A DNA stretch of 64,000 bases from Xiphydria camelus (Eukaryota; Arthropoda; Insecta; Hymenoptera; Xiphydriidae). Shown here one piece after another: positions 35,301 through 50,300 of this stretch. Position 1 is the first letter of the stretch. Every line of letters begins with the position of its first letter. Location of the stretch: positions 28,994,827-29,058,826 of the forward strand of contig OY783196.1 in assembly GCA_963678675.1 (NCBI GenBank), given 5' to 3'. Made by a program: the position numbers and the translations under genes. Below the pieces are notes generated by a model. It was not told the DNA's origin. It made no database searches and worked only from the letters and a program-made list of their open reading frames with translations.

Positions 35301-38300
35301 GCTCGCGCGCGTCACCCGCTCGTACGTCTTTCGTCACGCGCGCGCGCGACGAGCACAGCGACCTCTCATCGACACCAATTCCATCGCGTTATTTTCCCGC
35401 GCGTAGACGCGCGGATCGCCCGCACGTATGCACTCGATTGTTTGCAAATCGGAAGGATTATGAGGCTCTTTTCCTCGACGCGATCGTCACTTCTTTCACC
35501 GATCGAGCATCCGGTATGACCAGTACAGCGCGCTAAGGTCGACCCGCGCGCGGGGTGCTCGCACGGGTTGTACACTCGACGAGAGAGTGGAAGGAAGCGC
35601 GCGCGCGCGCGGCGTAATTTATGACTGACCCGTAATCGGATCGTTTTGGTAAAGAATTATTAGCTGGAACCGCCGCGTAAACCAGTCGCGGAGCATTTCA
35701 AACGATTTTCGGGGTCGCGGAGGGGTCGCCTCAAAAGCTTCGTTGTCCTCGGATGAGGTCGAGAGCACGTGGACAGCGGGTCGAGCACCTGTCGTATTCT
35801 CTCGCGGCGGCGAGTGAGTCGTTCGTGTTTTTCGTCGGAGATAAATATTCTCGGCGCGGTTCGACGAAGGGGAAGAGGTACTCTTAGAAGTACTTACATA
35901 ACCATTGCAGAATTTTTCATGATACGTCCGCATGGCCCAAACTGTTGAATCGGACTCGGTGCATTGAGACTCCTCGTTCTCCTGGAAGCAGATAAACAAA
36001 CCGGCATTAAGAAACAGTCGTTCACCGTGTATTTCCATTCTTTTCATATCGACGCGTTATCCGGTGGGCACCGTTTATCGTAGCCTTGACCGGCGATAAG
36101 GTGTGATTACGGGTTCACATCAGCAGCGCGTGACTACGATTACTCAAAATGAGTAATAAGAGTCGGTATAGCGAGAGTGGCGGAAATATTATCGTTTTAT
36201 TGCGATGAAAAGGAAAAAAATTATCCGCACGGAGCAATGAGTCACAACGATGAGTTGTAGAAATGGGACGCAGGGCACGATCGATCGTCCGTATGAAAGT
36301 TGGTATCGATCGGGAGGCAGCGTTGATTGCGTCGATCTCCGTTCTCGTAGAAATTCTCGTCTGCGTCATGTGGCAAAATACCTAGCAGTCCCGCAATACA
36401 TGCACCGAAACACGATGGGTTGTCAGATATTACGAGCAGTTCTGCACTATATACTATTCTGGGATTTTCGGTACGCGCACGTGGGAGTCAATAAAAATCT
36501 GACGAACTTTCTCCCCGACTCGCAAAAACATGTTGCAATTATCCGATTCGGCGGGACGAAATTACTCGCCGATTCGCGATGCGAATCGGAGAGCCGCCCC
36601 GAGAATGTTACGTAGAATTAATTCGCGCGTAACGCGTCCGTTGCATCACTTGCACTTCTGTACACGCGTAACGACTATGTAGAATACCGCCGCGGGCGAA
36701 TAATTAAAGCTTCGATCGGCATTTATCATTATTAGTCAGCGCGGAGTGAGGGAAATGTTTATTTGTGGACTTAGTGGCAATCCGCATTTTACCGTGCAGC
36801 GCAAAGAATAATAGACGAGATAATCTCTGCAGCGCTCTTTCGCGTCCGAAGGGAACAGCGCAAAATTCGGGTTCGACCGTAATTGCGAGTGGCAATCCCG
36901 TCGATCGGTCTGCGATTAGCGTACCCCGTGCGTACGAAACAAAGTGTGGGCTACCTGAGAACTCGATTTCGGGGACCGTTTTCCAACGGGAATTTCGTAA
37001 CGCCGTTCTCCAGCTGATCGGTCTCGTCCATCATGTTATCGACGAGCAGGCCGTTACCCAGTGTTCCACAGCGCAACGGCGGCACCTGATCCGTCATTTT
37101 GGGACGATCGGCGTGTCCCGGAGCAAGAGCCCGTCGGACGCAAACAACACTGTGACTAACCGTCGTCATTCAGGATATCCTATCGCGCGAGTGGCTCCGA
37201 GGGTGAGAACCTGAAGCGGAGAGTGCGTTGCGGAAGCGATCTCGCGTGACAATGGAGAAACGCGTGACCGCGGCGACTGCTGAATTGGCGAGCGAACCGA
37301 TCTACCGATCTCGTTACCGATCCCAACCGATTTTCTCATCGTCGACGCGTTTCTCTCGGTTCCTCAATTTTTCCAATCGCGAGGACGTCGGCGCGATGGA
37401 AAATCGTGCGATCGGGATCGACGAGAGACCTCGTCGCTCGGAGCACGTCGAACCTTCGCGATCGGCTTTATCCGGCGCTCGATTAACGCGATCAGCGACG
37501 GGTGTTTATCGTTGAACACGCACACGCGCGCGCGAAACGACGACCCGAAATGAATATACGCGAGCGTGACGCGATGAAAAAAAAAAGTGGAAGCGGCGAG
37601 CGCGAAACTCGTTAAAAGCGCTCGCTTACGTCGATCGCCACGCGGGAATGCGATTGCATAAGAAGTCAAAAGGAAAAGAACCACTCGCGGCGCGAAATCG
37701 AAGCGCGCGAGTGGGTTCAGTCGGTTTCGGGAGTTTCCGCGAATCGCGCGGACGTACGTGTGCGCGCGCGCGTTTGACCGTGCATTATATCGCGCGCGCC
37801 GCGGAAAATCGTCCCGCGAGCAGTCGTACCGCGCGAGCGTAACGCGAGCGAAAGTTCGTCGTCGTGATAACGAGTTTTGCACGCGTTGGCAATTTTGCAC
37901 GCGGAGCGCGTCAACAAACCTCGCGCGAGTGGACCGCGTGTGCAAACAATCGCGAGAAAGCTACCCGAGCGGGCTTGTAACGAGACTAGCGGCGGGCATG
38001 TATCTATCGCGGGGAGCGCGACGATGAGTTTTCAATTTTATCTCGTCTCGAGTATTGCGTCGCTCGACATCTCGTGTGGATGCGGGTGTTGCCGTCGTTT
38101 TCTGCATCGCGCGATATTACGTACACGGAGACCAGTTTGTGATAACCGCTCTGACAATCCACGTGGTAGGATTGAATTACTGCGACGTATGACGTTCGGT
38201 ATCATAAATATGTCGTATAAATATGCCAATATTTACAACAAGTATTGTTACACTTGCTATATTTATCGTAAATATCGACATATTTATGGCACTGAACGTC

Positions 38301-41300
38301 ATATGCCGCAAAAATGCAAACTTACCGCACGTGAATCTTGAGAGTTGTTACCACAAACTTTTCTCTGTGTAACATTAAGGGACGTTGCAAACTCGTACTG
38401 AAACTTGAGCGTCTTTTAACGTTCGTTTAGGTCACGATATTCGATAAATATAGGCAAATAAAAGTTCCCACGAATGAGAGAATTCTCTGTCTCGGCGAAT
38501 AATTAGTATCCGCTCATTTCTTAGCTCGCTTCGATTATTTCATACGTGACATAAACGTCAGAATAGCCGTGCGACCGATCACACAGCGGGCGGTACACTT
38601 TTCGATTTCATAACGAGTTCGTCGTAAACACGACGGGAGGAAAATTACGCTCTACTCGTTTGAATATCGATCGACGCACGAATCGAGTTCACTCTAAAAA
38701 AAATCCAATTGATACCTCGTTCTGAAAACACCACGCGTAGACCGAGCGCGGGGTCGTCCACCGCTCGCGAGGATTATTACCGCGCTCCCGCGATCCCGTC
38801 GCGCATCGCGCGCTTACGGGGCGAGCAACGCGATTGGAAGGACAGGGGATACGGATGGCGACTGCGAGAAACGCGAGTCGACGCGGCGAATCGACTCAGC
38901 CGAATGACTCGGAACTTCGCACTGATCGATATCGATGGCGGTCGGCCGGAGCGACGATCGAAATCGAAAGTAGCGGCGCGCTCGCAGCGAGCAAAGTCCA
39001 AGATCGCGCGCGTCGCGTCCAGGTGCGCGCGACGACTCTCGATCGCTCGGTGATCGATCGGCGCGTTGAAAGAGGAACGTACTGGGCGAGAGAGAGAGAG
39101 AGAAGATAAGAAGCGAAGCGACGGCGCAACAAGGTGCCGCGCACCGAAGCGAGACGCACGAGGTGATCCTTGGGTCGATTCGTCGCTCGGCGGCAGGATC
39201 GACCTTGCACTGGACGCGGGAGCGATCGGTCGGGCCTCGCGCGATCCGATTTCCAGTGTCTTCGTTGTATCGCGCGAGCGTAAATCGAAACGCGCGCCTT
39301 TCCACGGGGATGCGCGCAAACGAAACACCGCACTGATCACTCAACTCCGGCGCTTCGGCGCGACGGTACGAGCGAGAACGACCGACTAGACTGGAACGCG
39401 AGTCCGATGCGAAGTGGCCGGACACGGCACACGCTCCTCGGCGAGGCGAGGAGAGACTATAGCCGACGAAATTCCGCTGCGGTGGCCACGCGGGTTCCCC
39501 GGTGGCTCGCGGGGTCCGGCTCTAGAGTGTCGTGCGTGTATATCTCGCCGGCGGGGGATACACCTATATTATAGCCTCGCGCGCGAAGCTGTGGTACGGG
39601 GAATTATATCGCGTCTATAGCGAGCGCTTTTATAGCATTGAAGTTGGACGGTCGAATCCGAGTGACGGGAGTGCGTGTAGAGTTGCGAGGTTGGGGGGAC
39701 GCGCGGCTGAGTCATCCACCTCGTCTTTTTGCCGCGGTTCTTATTGGCTTTGGGGCGTGCGGATTTACAATCTCGAGACTTTACCGCGAGATGCGAGGAG
39801 AATGGCGAGATACAGCGACTCGGATATTGGTTCGAGACTTCGGTGGTTCGATATCGTCGACTCGGTTTTTCGCGTTGATCTCTTCGTTGCGCCGTAACGA
39901 TTGGTGTAAATGATGCGCAGGAGGGACTCTCGTAATTTGCATTGGACTGTCAGAGGAGAGGATTTTGTTTTACAGCGTAGAGAAACGTAATAATGGAGAA
40001 GAGGGTGTGTATGTAGGATGCGCGGAGAAAAACAGGACTCAGTTCCAAGTAAAAATGACACTGCTGTAGTTAAAAATTCGAAGAGTTACTTAACGAATAC
40101 TCGTTGCGCACCAAATATTACTGTAAAGATAGGAAAAATCGAAATAAAGTAAATTTAACCGTGCAAACAGTTAAAGACTTACTACAGTGTTTAAGATAAT
40201 AACATTGAAATCGTCATTCTTCACCACTAATGCAATGAGTTTTACTAAATGCTTTATAAATTGATCACTTAAAAATGATAAATTATCAATTTGTTTCAGC
40301 TTTACCATGTACTACTATTTTTCATTTTTTCAAATATTCAAGTACAATTTACTATAATTTGAGCTTCATTTTTCCCCGTCTGAGAGGGAAGGATCCCCCC
40401 AACGAGCGTTCACGGTATCGAGAAAATATGCAGCGGGACCGATCGCGATGCGCGACGATCCCCGTGTAGGATATCGTTGTATAGTCGCGACTGCGTTTTT
40501 TTTGCCAAGTGCAGGAAACTCATTTCCGTCGTGCCCATCACGCCCGCGAACGTGGCCGTCCGTATCGACGTGACATCGTTTGTGACTTTCTCCTCATCGT
40601 CGGAGAAATCTCGGGCGACCGCAAAAAAATGATAATTTTAACGCTTCAACGTGTCTATCAACGGGCAGCGCGTCATCGCGCGAGGACTTCCTTGGCGCGG
40701 ATGGAGAAAAGGCGATTATTGCCGGAAGAGGAGTCGCTCTGCGCGTACAATTCTGAGAGGGTCTACGAGTTTCCGCGCGAGGATTCGGCGGCGCGCAGTC
40801 AGATACTAACCAAAGTCGTAAATAATGAATATTTATCGTCGTTTCCTATATAGGAATGTCTACATCTCGGAGCCAGATAGAGAGGACTCGTAGAGCTCGC
40901 CGATAAATGGTAGAAAAAAATGTGATAACGCACGTTAAAAGAAGATACCGCGTATATATAAATGCCGACGCAACATCGAACGATTATTTTTATCGACTGT
41001 AACGCATCGATTATTATCGATCCGACGAAAAACACTGTTTACTGAGGCTGTTACACATATTCCGGGCGGAATTATATTCCAACATCTGATATCACGTATC
41101 GTCACATTGTGTATATATGTATTTAAAAAAAACGGAGAGATTCGTCGTAGATATATATGTATTAAAAAGAAACGGAAATATTGCTGAAAAAAACCTATAT
41201 ATTCTTTTCGAGTGCGACGAGACGAAGCGAACATAGCGGCAGAATTCGAGAGAATCTGATGAAAAAAGGATTTTTCGAAGCACGTCCCCGCCCCCTTTCG

Positions 41301-44300
41301 CCTGCGGCGTTCTGCAGGTCAAACCTTTGTACGCCCATATAATATCGTGAAATTCCATAGATTCCTTTCCTCCCGGTAACCGGCCGACCAGCCACGGGGC
41401 CACGAGAGCCATCGCCGCGAAACACGAGCAAAACGAGACAACGTGGTGGAATGTACGGGGAAAGGTAAAACGTGTTCTCGAAAAAAAATTAGAGATTCGC
41501 GTAGGTACCGCCTCGCTTGCGGAGCGACTCGGTGTTATGTGGTGCGCGCGCGCGCGCGTAGATTTATACGTTAAGCCGGTATACGTATGCGCGTACATAC
41601 GATTTGTTCGACTGTTTTGCAATAAAAGTGTTGACTGAAAACAAGATCGACAAGCGGCGCGGACGCTCGAGGCGACTCCTTCTAAATACATACGAGATGA
41701 AGGCTTCGCCGTTGGTGTCCCACGTGCTTTCCGCGAAAAGAAGCAATTAACTTTTTTTTTTCATCGATAAGACGTGAGTCACGGACCACGTGATTCTAAC
41801 GTTACGTATAATTGCTACGTAAATTGTACGATATAAATCACGGGAGAGATACGACGTGTATTATTCAACTTTCGTAAACACTGTCAACATTAATTATATT
41901 TGTTGAGAAAAATTGATTGTTTAAGCTTACGGGATGGACACGTGTTGAATTCTTTAAGGAAGACTGATTATCGCTCTTGTTTAAAAAAATTCCATTGAAT
42001 TTTCCGATTAAAATTAATCAGGACAGTAAGCTCGATAAATCGGGGGAAAAAATCGCTTCATCAAAATTAATCGATAACGCGATTACGACGGAACTGATTT
42101 TTCGAAGCACGTCGCGATCAAGAAACTCGGTAGAGTCTCGCGTGAAAGCCTATAGAAAGGGCGAGTTTTACGAGCAAAGGTCAAGAAAGATTAACATAAC
42201 ATAACACAAAATTCGATTTCAAGGCACATCGCATATCGTATCGCCACGAGACCCATTAGTTCTCTGATTGTCATTCAACGCGAATCTTCAAAGGTTTACT
42301 TTATATAACAGCTCCACGCGCCTCTATACCTCTATCTAACCTGACCCAACCTAACCCACGGCTCAGCAGTAGCAGCAGCCGCGCCACGTTTCACGAGGCG
42401 TCACAGAGGAAATTAACGCGGCGACGATAGTCCAGTGGCGCGACAGAACGATATTATATCGACGTGGTTACGTATCGCGGAGGGAATCGCGAACGCTCAC
42501 GACGGAGAGTTCGACGGAAATACCTCAGTTCTAGCTCGGCCTCGTCCATGTGGTTGATGCATTCGAGATACGATTCCATGTCGGAGGCAACACGAGACGC
42601 CGTTGGGGATAGAACGCACGGGCACTGGCGTGAGCCGTGCCGTACGGCGCAGCCAGATGCGCTGGCGTCGCGACGCCCCGTCGCCTGTGCGCATGCTCGC
42701 GAATAAATAAAAAGAGATCGAAGACATTGCCCTATATCGTCTACGCGCGCGTCTCTTGCGCAAAACGCGGATGCCCGCGATTACGATCGAATTCTTTGTC
42801 GCGTTTTCGGATTTCGAAATACCAGGGAACGCTGGAAATCGAATGCAAATCGCGTTCGGTTCTCTTTTACGGCGGAATCCGAAGCAGAAGTCGATCGGGG
42901 ATTGAGCAACCGATCGATCGGCGCGTCTCGCGTTACGCGCGTGGAGTCGTATGACACTTTGCGCGGGTCCGAGGAAATTGTGAAATTGACCGAACCGATT
43001 GCGGGGTACCGGAGGCGCGCGGGATTGTTTGCGCGGTATCGGTCGTCGAACCTGGCGTCGTTTGAAGATAGTATACAGCATTTTTGAGGAGTCTTGGGTG
43101 AATGTTAAGGAAAAAAAAAGAAAAAAAAATTTCCGGTACCGGGAATCGAACCCGAGCCTCCTGGGTGAGAGCCAGGTATCCTAGCCACTAGACCATACCG
43201 GAGTTGTCATTTGTTCTTTCCACTTCTTAGTTACACAGCACGTATTTAAACGTGAAACTAAATCAATTTCACAGCGTGTCACGATAAAATAGTTCTTCGC
43301 GCTGATAAACACATTGATCAATTCAATATTGTCCATTTTTTATTCGATTTTTATTACCCACTTTAATCTTTTCTCACGATATAATATACGAGGCTGAACT
43401 TACTCGGCAGGGAAGAAACTTCAATAACTATTATCTCATTATTTATAAACTTTGAGTCTACATCGCTACATGACTTTGTTGTAGATAAAAATGTAATCTT
43501 CGAAAAAGTATTATACAAACTCGAGCCAAAAGCTCACGGCTGAGATAATAGCGATTCAAGTTGCTTTTCTAGCGAGTAAGTTAGTCTCACGCAGGGGGTA
43601 TATAGGGACATGTGTTATTCGAAACGATCGCTCGGCTGATCTCGACGAGGAAGCGCATCGCCAGTCGAACGGAAGAGGAGGAAAAGACAATCACTGAGAA
43701 TCTCCTTTGTCATCTCTATCACACTAAGGTCACCTTCGCCGTTAATAATAATCCCAACAAAAAATCGGTCGCAATACGAAATAGAAAAACGTGAGACTCA
43801 CGGCCAAGTACCGGAGCGTTTCCGTCTGCGAGCTTCGTAAACATCGTCTCCGTCCAGTTGGTCAGGGATAACCCTCCAGTCGAGCAGCTCGCTGACGCTG
43901 CGCCTTCGTGGTTTTTCCTTCACCATTTCCATTCCTCGCGGTCTTTTCCTACCTCAGAACCCGCGAGAAGGTCGCGACGGAATAAAGAGCGGCGCTCGCG
44001 GGCGAGACCATCGTGACGGACTCCTCTTCGCGCGCAAAATCTCTCCTCGGGGCGCGTCTGTACTCTTCCACGAATATAGGTATATTTATCTGTCGATCAC
44101 CGGATAAACGTCGTACAGCGGAGCTCGCGCGGTAAAGGTGATCAATATTTTTTTTTTTCGAAACACTCGTTGTTCTCCGAATATCGAACCGTCGCGCGCG
44201 CGAACGATGATTTGGAAACGCCGCTCTAGACTCTGTTTACGTCGGGCACTCGTCGGGCCGTCTCTTTGAAAGCACGTGCGCGTGGACCAATTAAGGAGCT

Positions 44301-47300
44301 GCGATCGAGCGACTCGCGATCGTCGCGTGCCGCGCAATTTTTTCGGGCGTTTCGTGTTGAGCATACAGTATGCGTGGGAATTTCGTGAGACAATTTGAAC
44401 TATTTGGTTCTGCACGATAGTCGATAAGTAATGACATTCGACGGCTGATCCCGCATCGCGACGAACGCGATCGTAGGAACGATTAATTCGTTTGTTAATT
44501 ATTGCTTGGCGAAGGAAACTGCGAGAAAGTATTTCCGCGAGGTCGTAGGAACCTTATCGGAGAGATTCGGCTTTAAGTTTAGCCCACGTTAAAGCGGAAA
44601 GCTGCTCGGCAAATTTTAAAATTATTTAATAATTTGCTTAATGGAAGAGAATCCTCGTAGAAATTTACCGGGGAGCATTTCCGACAACTTCGGGAACGCA
44701 GTTATTTGCGCGCGTTTTGAAGAGTCTGAAACGGTTTCACGAACGACTATTTTTAAGTAATCGAGGGTCTAAATAGAAAATCTGTCAAGGTTGATTTATT
44801 GGAGAAACTTTCAACCAGTAAAACAGGCCGGAGGTTTTTCTTTGTTGATATATCTCACGCGCGCGGTATATCTGCTCCTGTTATTTTTCTCCCGCTACGA
44901 ATAAATATTATTTTTCAGGAAAATCTAAGTCGAACGAATATTACTTTTAGTTCAAAAATCACTGCAAAATCGCCACGTATACATTCATCGCTCGTCGCAC
45001 GTATATCGACGTCAGGTGTTCGACCGTAACAGCGATCAGCTGTTCCGTCTCTATCGACACACGCTCGCGTACACGCCGCCGTCATCCGGATTCATAGCGC
45101 GCACGCGCGTGCGGTCGGCTAGCTTTCTTTTTCTTTTCGCAAGAAACCTCTATTATATATATATCTCGCGCGCCCAGTTACACGTTTGACACAGAAAACC
45201 CGCTTCCCGCGTCGCACCGCGTGGGTCTACACGTCGCGCTATCCATACCCTCGCCCGCGTCCCTCTCTCGTTTTCGTGGTAAGATCCGGACCAAAAGGAA
45301 ATTGCGCGGCGCGGCCCGATTCGGTCGCACATTCCGAGCAACGCGAGCGCGTTACGTACGATTATCTTATCTCGCCCCAGCGCGCTTCATCTCTCGTTGC
45401 TCCTCTCCTTTCGAGGAGTGGACCGTATACCGCGATCCCGAAGTACCGTACGGCGATTTGTCATCGACGCGGAGTCACGAGGAACGCGATGCACGAGCTT
45501 CTCGGCGCACCTCCGTTCTCATTTTCCGAGCGATTTTCCGCGAACCGATTGCCGAGAGTGATCGTCGATCGCGTTTTCTCGAATGTCGATACACTGAGAA
45601 CAAAAATTTGCTTTACTCAAGGCGAACCTCACGGTGCAATTGTTTCAGTGGCGTAAGCGCAACCAGTGAACATCTACTTGAAATAATTACACCGCGAAGT
45701 TCGCCGTATGCAACCTCACTGACGGTTGAACGAAGCAAATTTGTTTTCAGCGTACGCGAAGAACAATTGCCAATGAATTGCAGCAGCCCGAAGTACTTAG
45801 CTCGATAACGAAACGTCCACGCGGTTCGAATCCTCGGCTAAACCCGTGGCTCGAAGAGGCGACACACACGAGTCCGATCGAGCGGTGTTCCATTTGAAGA
45901 GCGATGCTCTCTCCGCGCTCGCGAGCCCTCTCTCTTCCTCTCTTCCGTCCGTAGTAACATACGTATACGCAGGTATACGCAACGCGCGTCTCTATCTCCG
46001 TCCGGCACACGCGCGACGGCCGATATCGAATTAACGCGCGTTAGAGCCTCTTACCACACGCAGCGAGTCACTCTCTCCGAGATTCACGCGGGACGGCGAA
46101 CGGAGAGGATATCGACGGACGACGAGACGAAGAGCTTTCGGCTGCGGCGCACCGGCCCCGTGCTTCCCGCGCGAACGTACGAGGACCGAAAAATTCGCGT
46201 TGTGTCACTGCGGCGCGGTCATATCGCGACGGAGCGCGCGCGAGGGCAACGACGTTCCGCTCGCCGCCGAGGAAACGGGGTCTCTCTAACGGGCAACCGC
46301 GAACGACGGCCCCGGCGACTTCACTGAGCGCGGAGTCGCTCGCCGACGGCTGCGGCGGTCTACAATGTCCTTACCGAGCCGGCCAGCCACCCCCACCAAT
46401 TTCGCTTATTATCGCAATTCGACGATCGAACGAGCGACGAAAAGAAATGGGTATGTTACATCCAGCACATGTGTTTTCGCCCCCTCCTCGCTTCTTTACC
46501 GTTACTCCCCCCCTCCTACTGGCTTCGTCGTTTCGTTCACAATCAGAACCGCGACGCTCCCGGCGTTTCTCGATAGAGCGATCGAGATGCGCGCGCATCA
46601 GTGCCGTTTAGTGCGTGTGCGTCCGATATAATAAAATAAATGGAAACGAATATACACGGTAAAAGATTCTGCGATGTGGACCTATATATAGACCACTTTT
46701 TTGGTGTTGGATAACAAGACAACGGCACAAGACTTAATGACAGCGGATGTGGTGCATACCATGTGAGGCTAAACTTACTCGCCAGGAAAGAAACTCGAAT
46801 AGCTATTATCTCATTTATCTCTGAATTTTTGGCCTGTATCCATATAAGACTTTATTGTAAGCTGAAACGTAATCTTCAAAAAAGTATTATACAAATACGA
46901 GCCAACGGCTCATAGGTTGTGAGATGTGTAATAGTGACTCGGAGTTTCCTCCCCGGCGAGTAAGTTTAGCCCCACGTGGTATAAGTCTACAGCGGTGAAA
47001 TGGTGTTAAAAATTAACACCTCTCTTTTACCGTGTATCGGAAGCAGGCGTTGTATTCCTATACAGATTACAATGCCGAGCGAAGTAGCTCAGCGAAAGGT
47101 ATTTCGCTGCAATAAACAAGAAAGCGCGACGCGTCGATCGCCGTCGATATAAAACGGGCCACGAGACTTTTGCAATCGCGCGTCCTTCCGCCACGCCGTC
47201 ATCGAGGAGCCAACGCGCGGGATACGCGTAGCCGCGCTAATTGCTAACGACGCGACGCACCTACTCGCGTACGCCTTCGCGGATGTCATACTACGCGTCC

Positions 47301-50300
47301 CTCGCTTCACCTCGTATAGTAGTCGCACGGCCGTGAAACACGCGTATAATTCCGCGCCGCGCGTTTCCGCGGGATTCCCCGGCGCGCCGCGATAGTCGAC
47401 TGTCGGATTTTTCTCTCGGCGATACGTGCGTTAGGTTTTATACGACAAAAGATGCAGGCGTTTCCTCGCGCGAACGCTTTTGTGGCGGAGAAAGCGAGAA
47501 AGTTCGGAGGAGCGAACACGACGACGCACGTGGCGCGTATTTTATCCGGGATGTGTACTTCACCCGACGAGACGACGACGACGACGACGGGAAACGTTAA
47601 CGCTTTATACGAGAGAGATCGCCACGAGAATCGCGCAATTTTTGCACAAACCACGCGTGTCAGAAAGTTACAAGCGACTCGAAAACAGGCGCGGCGGTAT
47701 GTACGTTCTTCATCGGGAAAATTGCAAGGAGTCGAAATCGCTCGACGGAGCGACCGGACGTGACTCACTCGATCGCATTTCGACATGGTTTCGTTAGTTT
47801 CGATTATACGCCGCGCTTTAATTACCAGGGACGCAATGAGAAATACATTCAAGGGCGAAATGCTCGAATGGCGAAATAGTCGGTTCGAGTGTCGCGTAAA
47901 AGGGAAAGAAACGAGCGGGTACTCAAGCGAAATTGCTCGGTGTAATGGGAGGAGCAATTTTCCGAGGTAGGTACTATAAAAAAGTATATCGTTCTAGGAG
48001 CGCTTCTACGAGGAAGGAGAGAGTGAACGTTTATATTACATAGCGACGAAAGGACGAAGATGCTCGGTTCTAGACGCGAGGGTCGAGATTTCCAAAAAGG
48101 GAGATTTTTGAATTCGAATAAACAAGTCTCTCCCTGCGCACTTCCCGTTAAAAATGTATGTAATATTATACAGCCATTTCAATACAAATTTATTCGAGGG
48201 AAAAATCGATTTTATCAGTGCACCTACATCAGTGCAAACTATCGATGACAACACAGAGAGCCTACCGCAAGACTCAATTGGGATCTAACGGGACAAGCGC
48301 GACCTATTTTTAGTTTAAAAAAGCAAGCACGCCTCGAGTCAGGTTTACGTAACGCGGCGCGACGCGCTGTACCGAATGTGATACATAACTGTAAACCAGT
48401 TGCACGTAATGTAATTACCGTATGAAAGTGATCAAAATTTATTACACCCACCAGCTGTGCATTACAAAACAACACCATTGGCTGTTCGAACGATAATATT
48501 AACACTCGAGATCAAGAGGCGTCTGTAATATAATTTCCTCCTTGGCCATCGTGGAATTTTCTTGATCTTCCGATTCAATAATCGACCGAGAAACGAATTT
48601 CGATCGAAAAAAGAAACGGTCGTCTTTAAGAAATTTTAAGCTCCACACAGAGAACAAAATTAATTAGATCTACTTAAAATTACTTGCGAGGTCACAAGTA
48701 ATTATTTATTTACATTAATTTGACCTTTTTCATATTAATTAGATATTTCTTCCTTGCAATCACACATTCCTTGTATTACTATTCCACGTGATTATACGGA
48801 CGAGATATTTAATTGATGTACTGAAAAATTTCATTGATACAAATAAATAATTATTATACTTGCGACCCCGCGAATAATTTTCAGTAGATCCAACTGATTC
48901 TTTGTCTCTGTGCGGTTGACAGGATACAAATGACGATAAATTATCGAGAGTAAGCGGGAAGTCGGAGGATGATCCGTGTTTTTCAGCTCGAACGAACGGG
49001 GGACTCCGTGTAAACGAGGACACCATACTACGTAAATGGTGTCCTTTTGCCGCCGCGAAGTTCCGGAAAGCGAACCGGAGCTTACATCGTACATCCGTGC
49101 GCACTCCTTCATTCAGGGACTCTCGATATCGTCGGCAAGTCGTTTTGCGAGCTTTTCAGGCTTACGATTCCTATACTATTATTGAAGTTTAGCGATGGGA
49201 GATCCGCTTCGGACGAGAGAGTCGTTCGCGACGGGTTCGAGAAATGATCGGGGATCGCAAACTTTTTATCTACTTCGTCCAAGGTGCTCTTAAAAGTTCC
49301 CTTCCGAGGACTCGCGATCCGGGTTCGGTTCCCGGTAACCGAACGCTGTTACTATACGTACGATTGAAGAGACAAAATAATGAGACACATCCGAGACTAA
49401 AGAGCGTTTCGACGAATCGAAAATAAACATTCGTACGAAGTCGACATGGTCGCTTCGCGAGCGACTAATCCGGGTTCGATTTCAGAATATTACGCATCTT
49501 CACGCACCATCGAAAACGAAAAATAACAGAATAGATCATTCCAAGATCCTTCTACCGCGCGAAAGTGAACGTGGTGCGATGGTGGTGTAATGGTCAGCAT
49601 AGTTGCCTTCCAAGCAGTTGATCCGGGTTCGATTCCCGGCCATCGCACATCTTTTTTGCGCCCGATTTAAAAAGGTTAGCGTCTAGACGAGCCGCGATTG
49701 CGTCAAAGGCTGTTGGGTAATGCCGTATGACATATATAATGCAGGTGGATGGAAAAACGACTACCGGACAAAGCGCGAGGCGAATACTCTACGACCAGTC
49801 GTAATTGTCAAAATTGTATCAAGTGACGAGAGGAATGACGCGTGATATAATTCCGATACGCGAATGCTCTATCGGATATTGAAAAGCCGATACTCTCTGA
49901 GAAATTCCACTGTCATCGCACGTCTTTTGTCGAATGGGAAAATATTTTTTTTATAAAGTCGTCGAGGGCTAATATAACGCGTGATAATAGCACGTTCAAA
50001 GAAATCACGCGTATTTATAAAAATGTCTATTCGATAGATACAAAGTGACGTGAAAAATAGCAACGATAAGAAGTCCGTGTCACTTCTTATGCTCGGCGAC
50101 GAACTGCCGCTTATCGAAAGCACTGCTGGTGTAGTGGTATCATGCAAGATTCCCATTCTTGCGACCCGGGTTCGATTCCCGGGCAGTGCAACTTCTTTTC
50201 GCGTTGCTAACGGCGATTTTTTCCGCCCTATCTCGACTATTTTTCACGAGGTATGAAGCATTCGACGGGTGGGGCGTTATTTCTTGTCGTTTTTTTCAAT

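Larger units (their letters stand above)
43592..49289. other. NAD kinase first-intron interior
   Basis: Within the 19.7 kb intron this part has one GC-rich block (about 45.0-46.4 kb and 47.1-47.8 kb) that could be an unassigned promoter or CpG-dense segment. Otherwise it is AT-rich intron with family B copy 2. No exon with the phase-2 end needed to join exon 2 could be defended here. Confidence 0.4.

Noticed and set aside
38777..39425. Overlapping 187- and 203-codon minus-strand frames
   Set aside because: Two frames of the same strand plus several on the other are open together, which marks composition and not coding. The segment may be a CpG-dense promoter, but no core motifs with good spacing were found.
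41325..41431. Possible fourth NAD kinase first exon ending AG|gtttga in phase 2
   Set aside because: The frame has no upstream ATG except one five codons before the donor, and the peptide is not conserved-looking.
45820..45850. B-box-like cgcggttcgaatcct suggesting a tRNA
   Set aside because: No A box, acceptor pairing or anticodon arm could be placed upstream.
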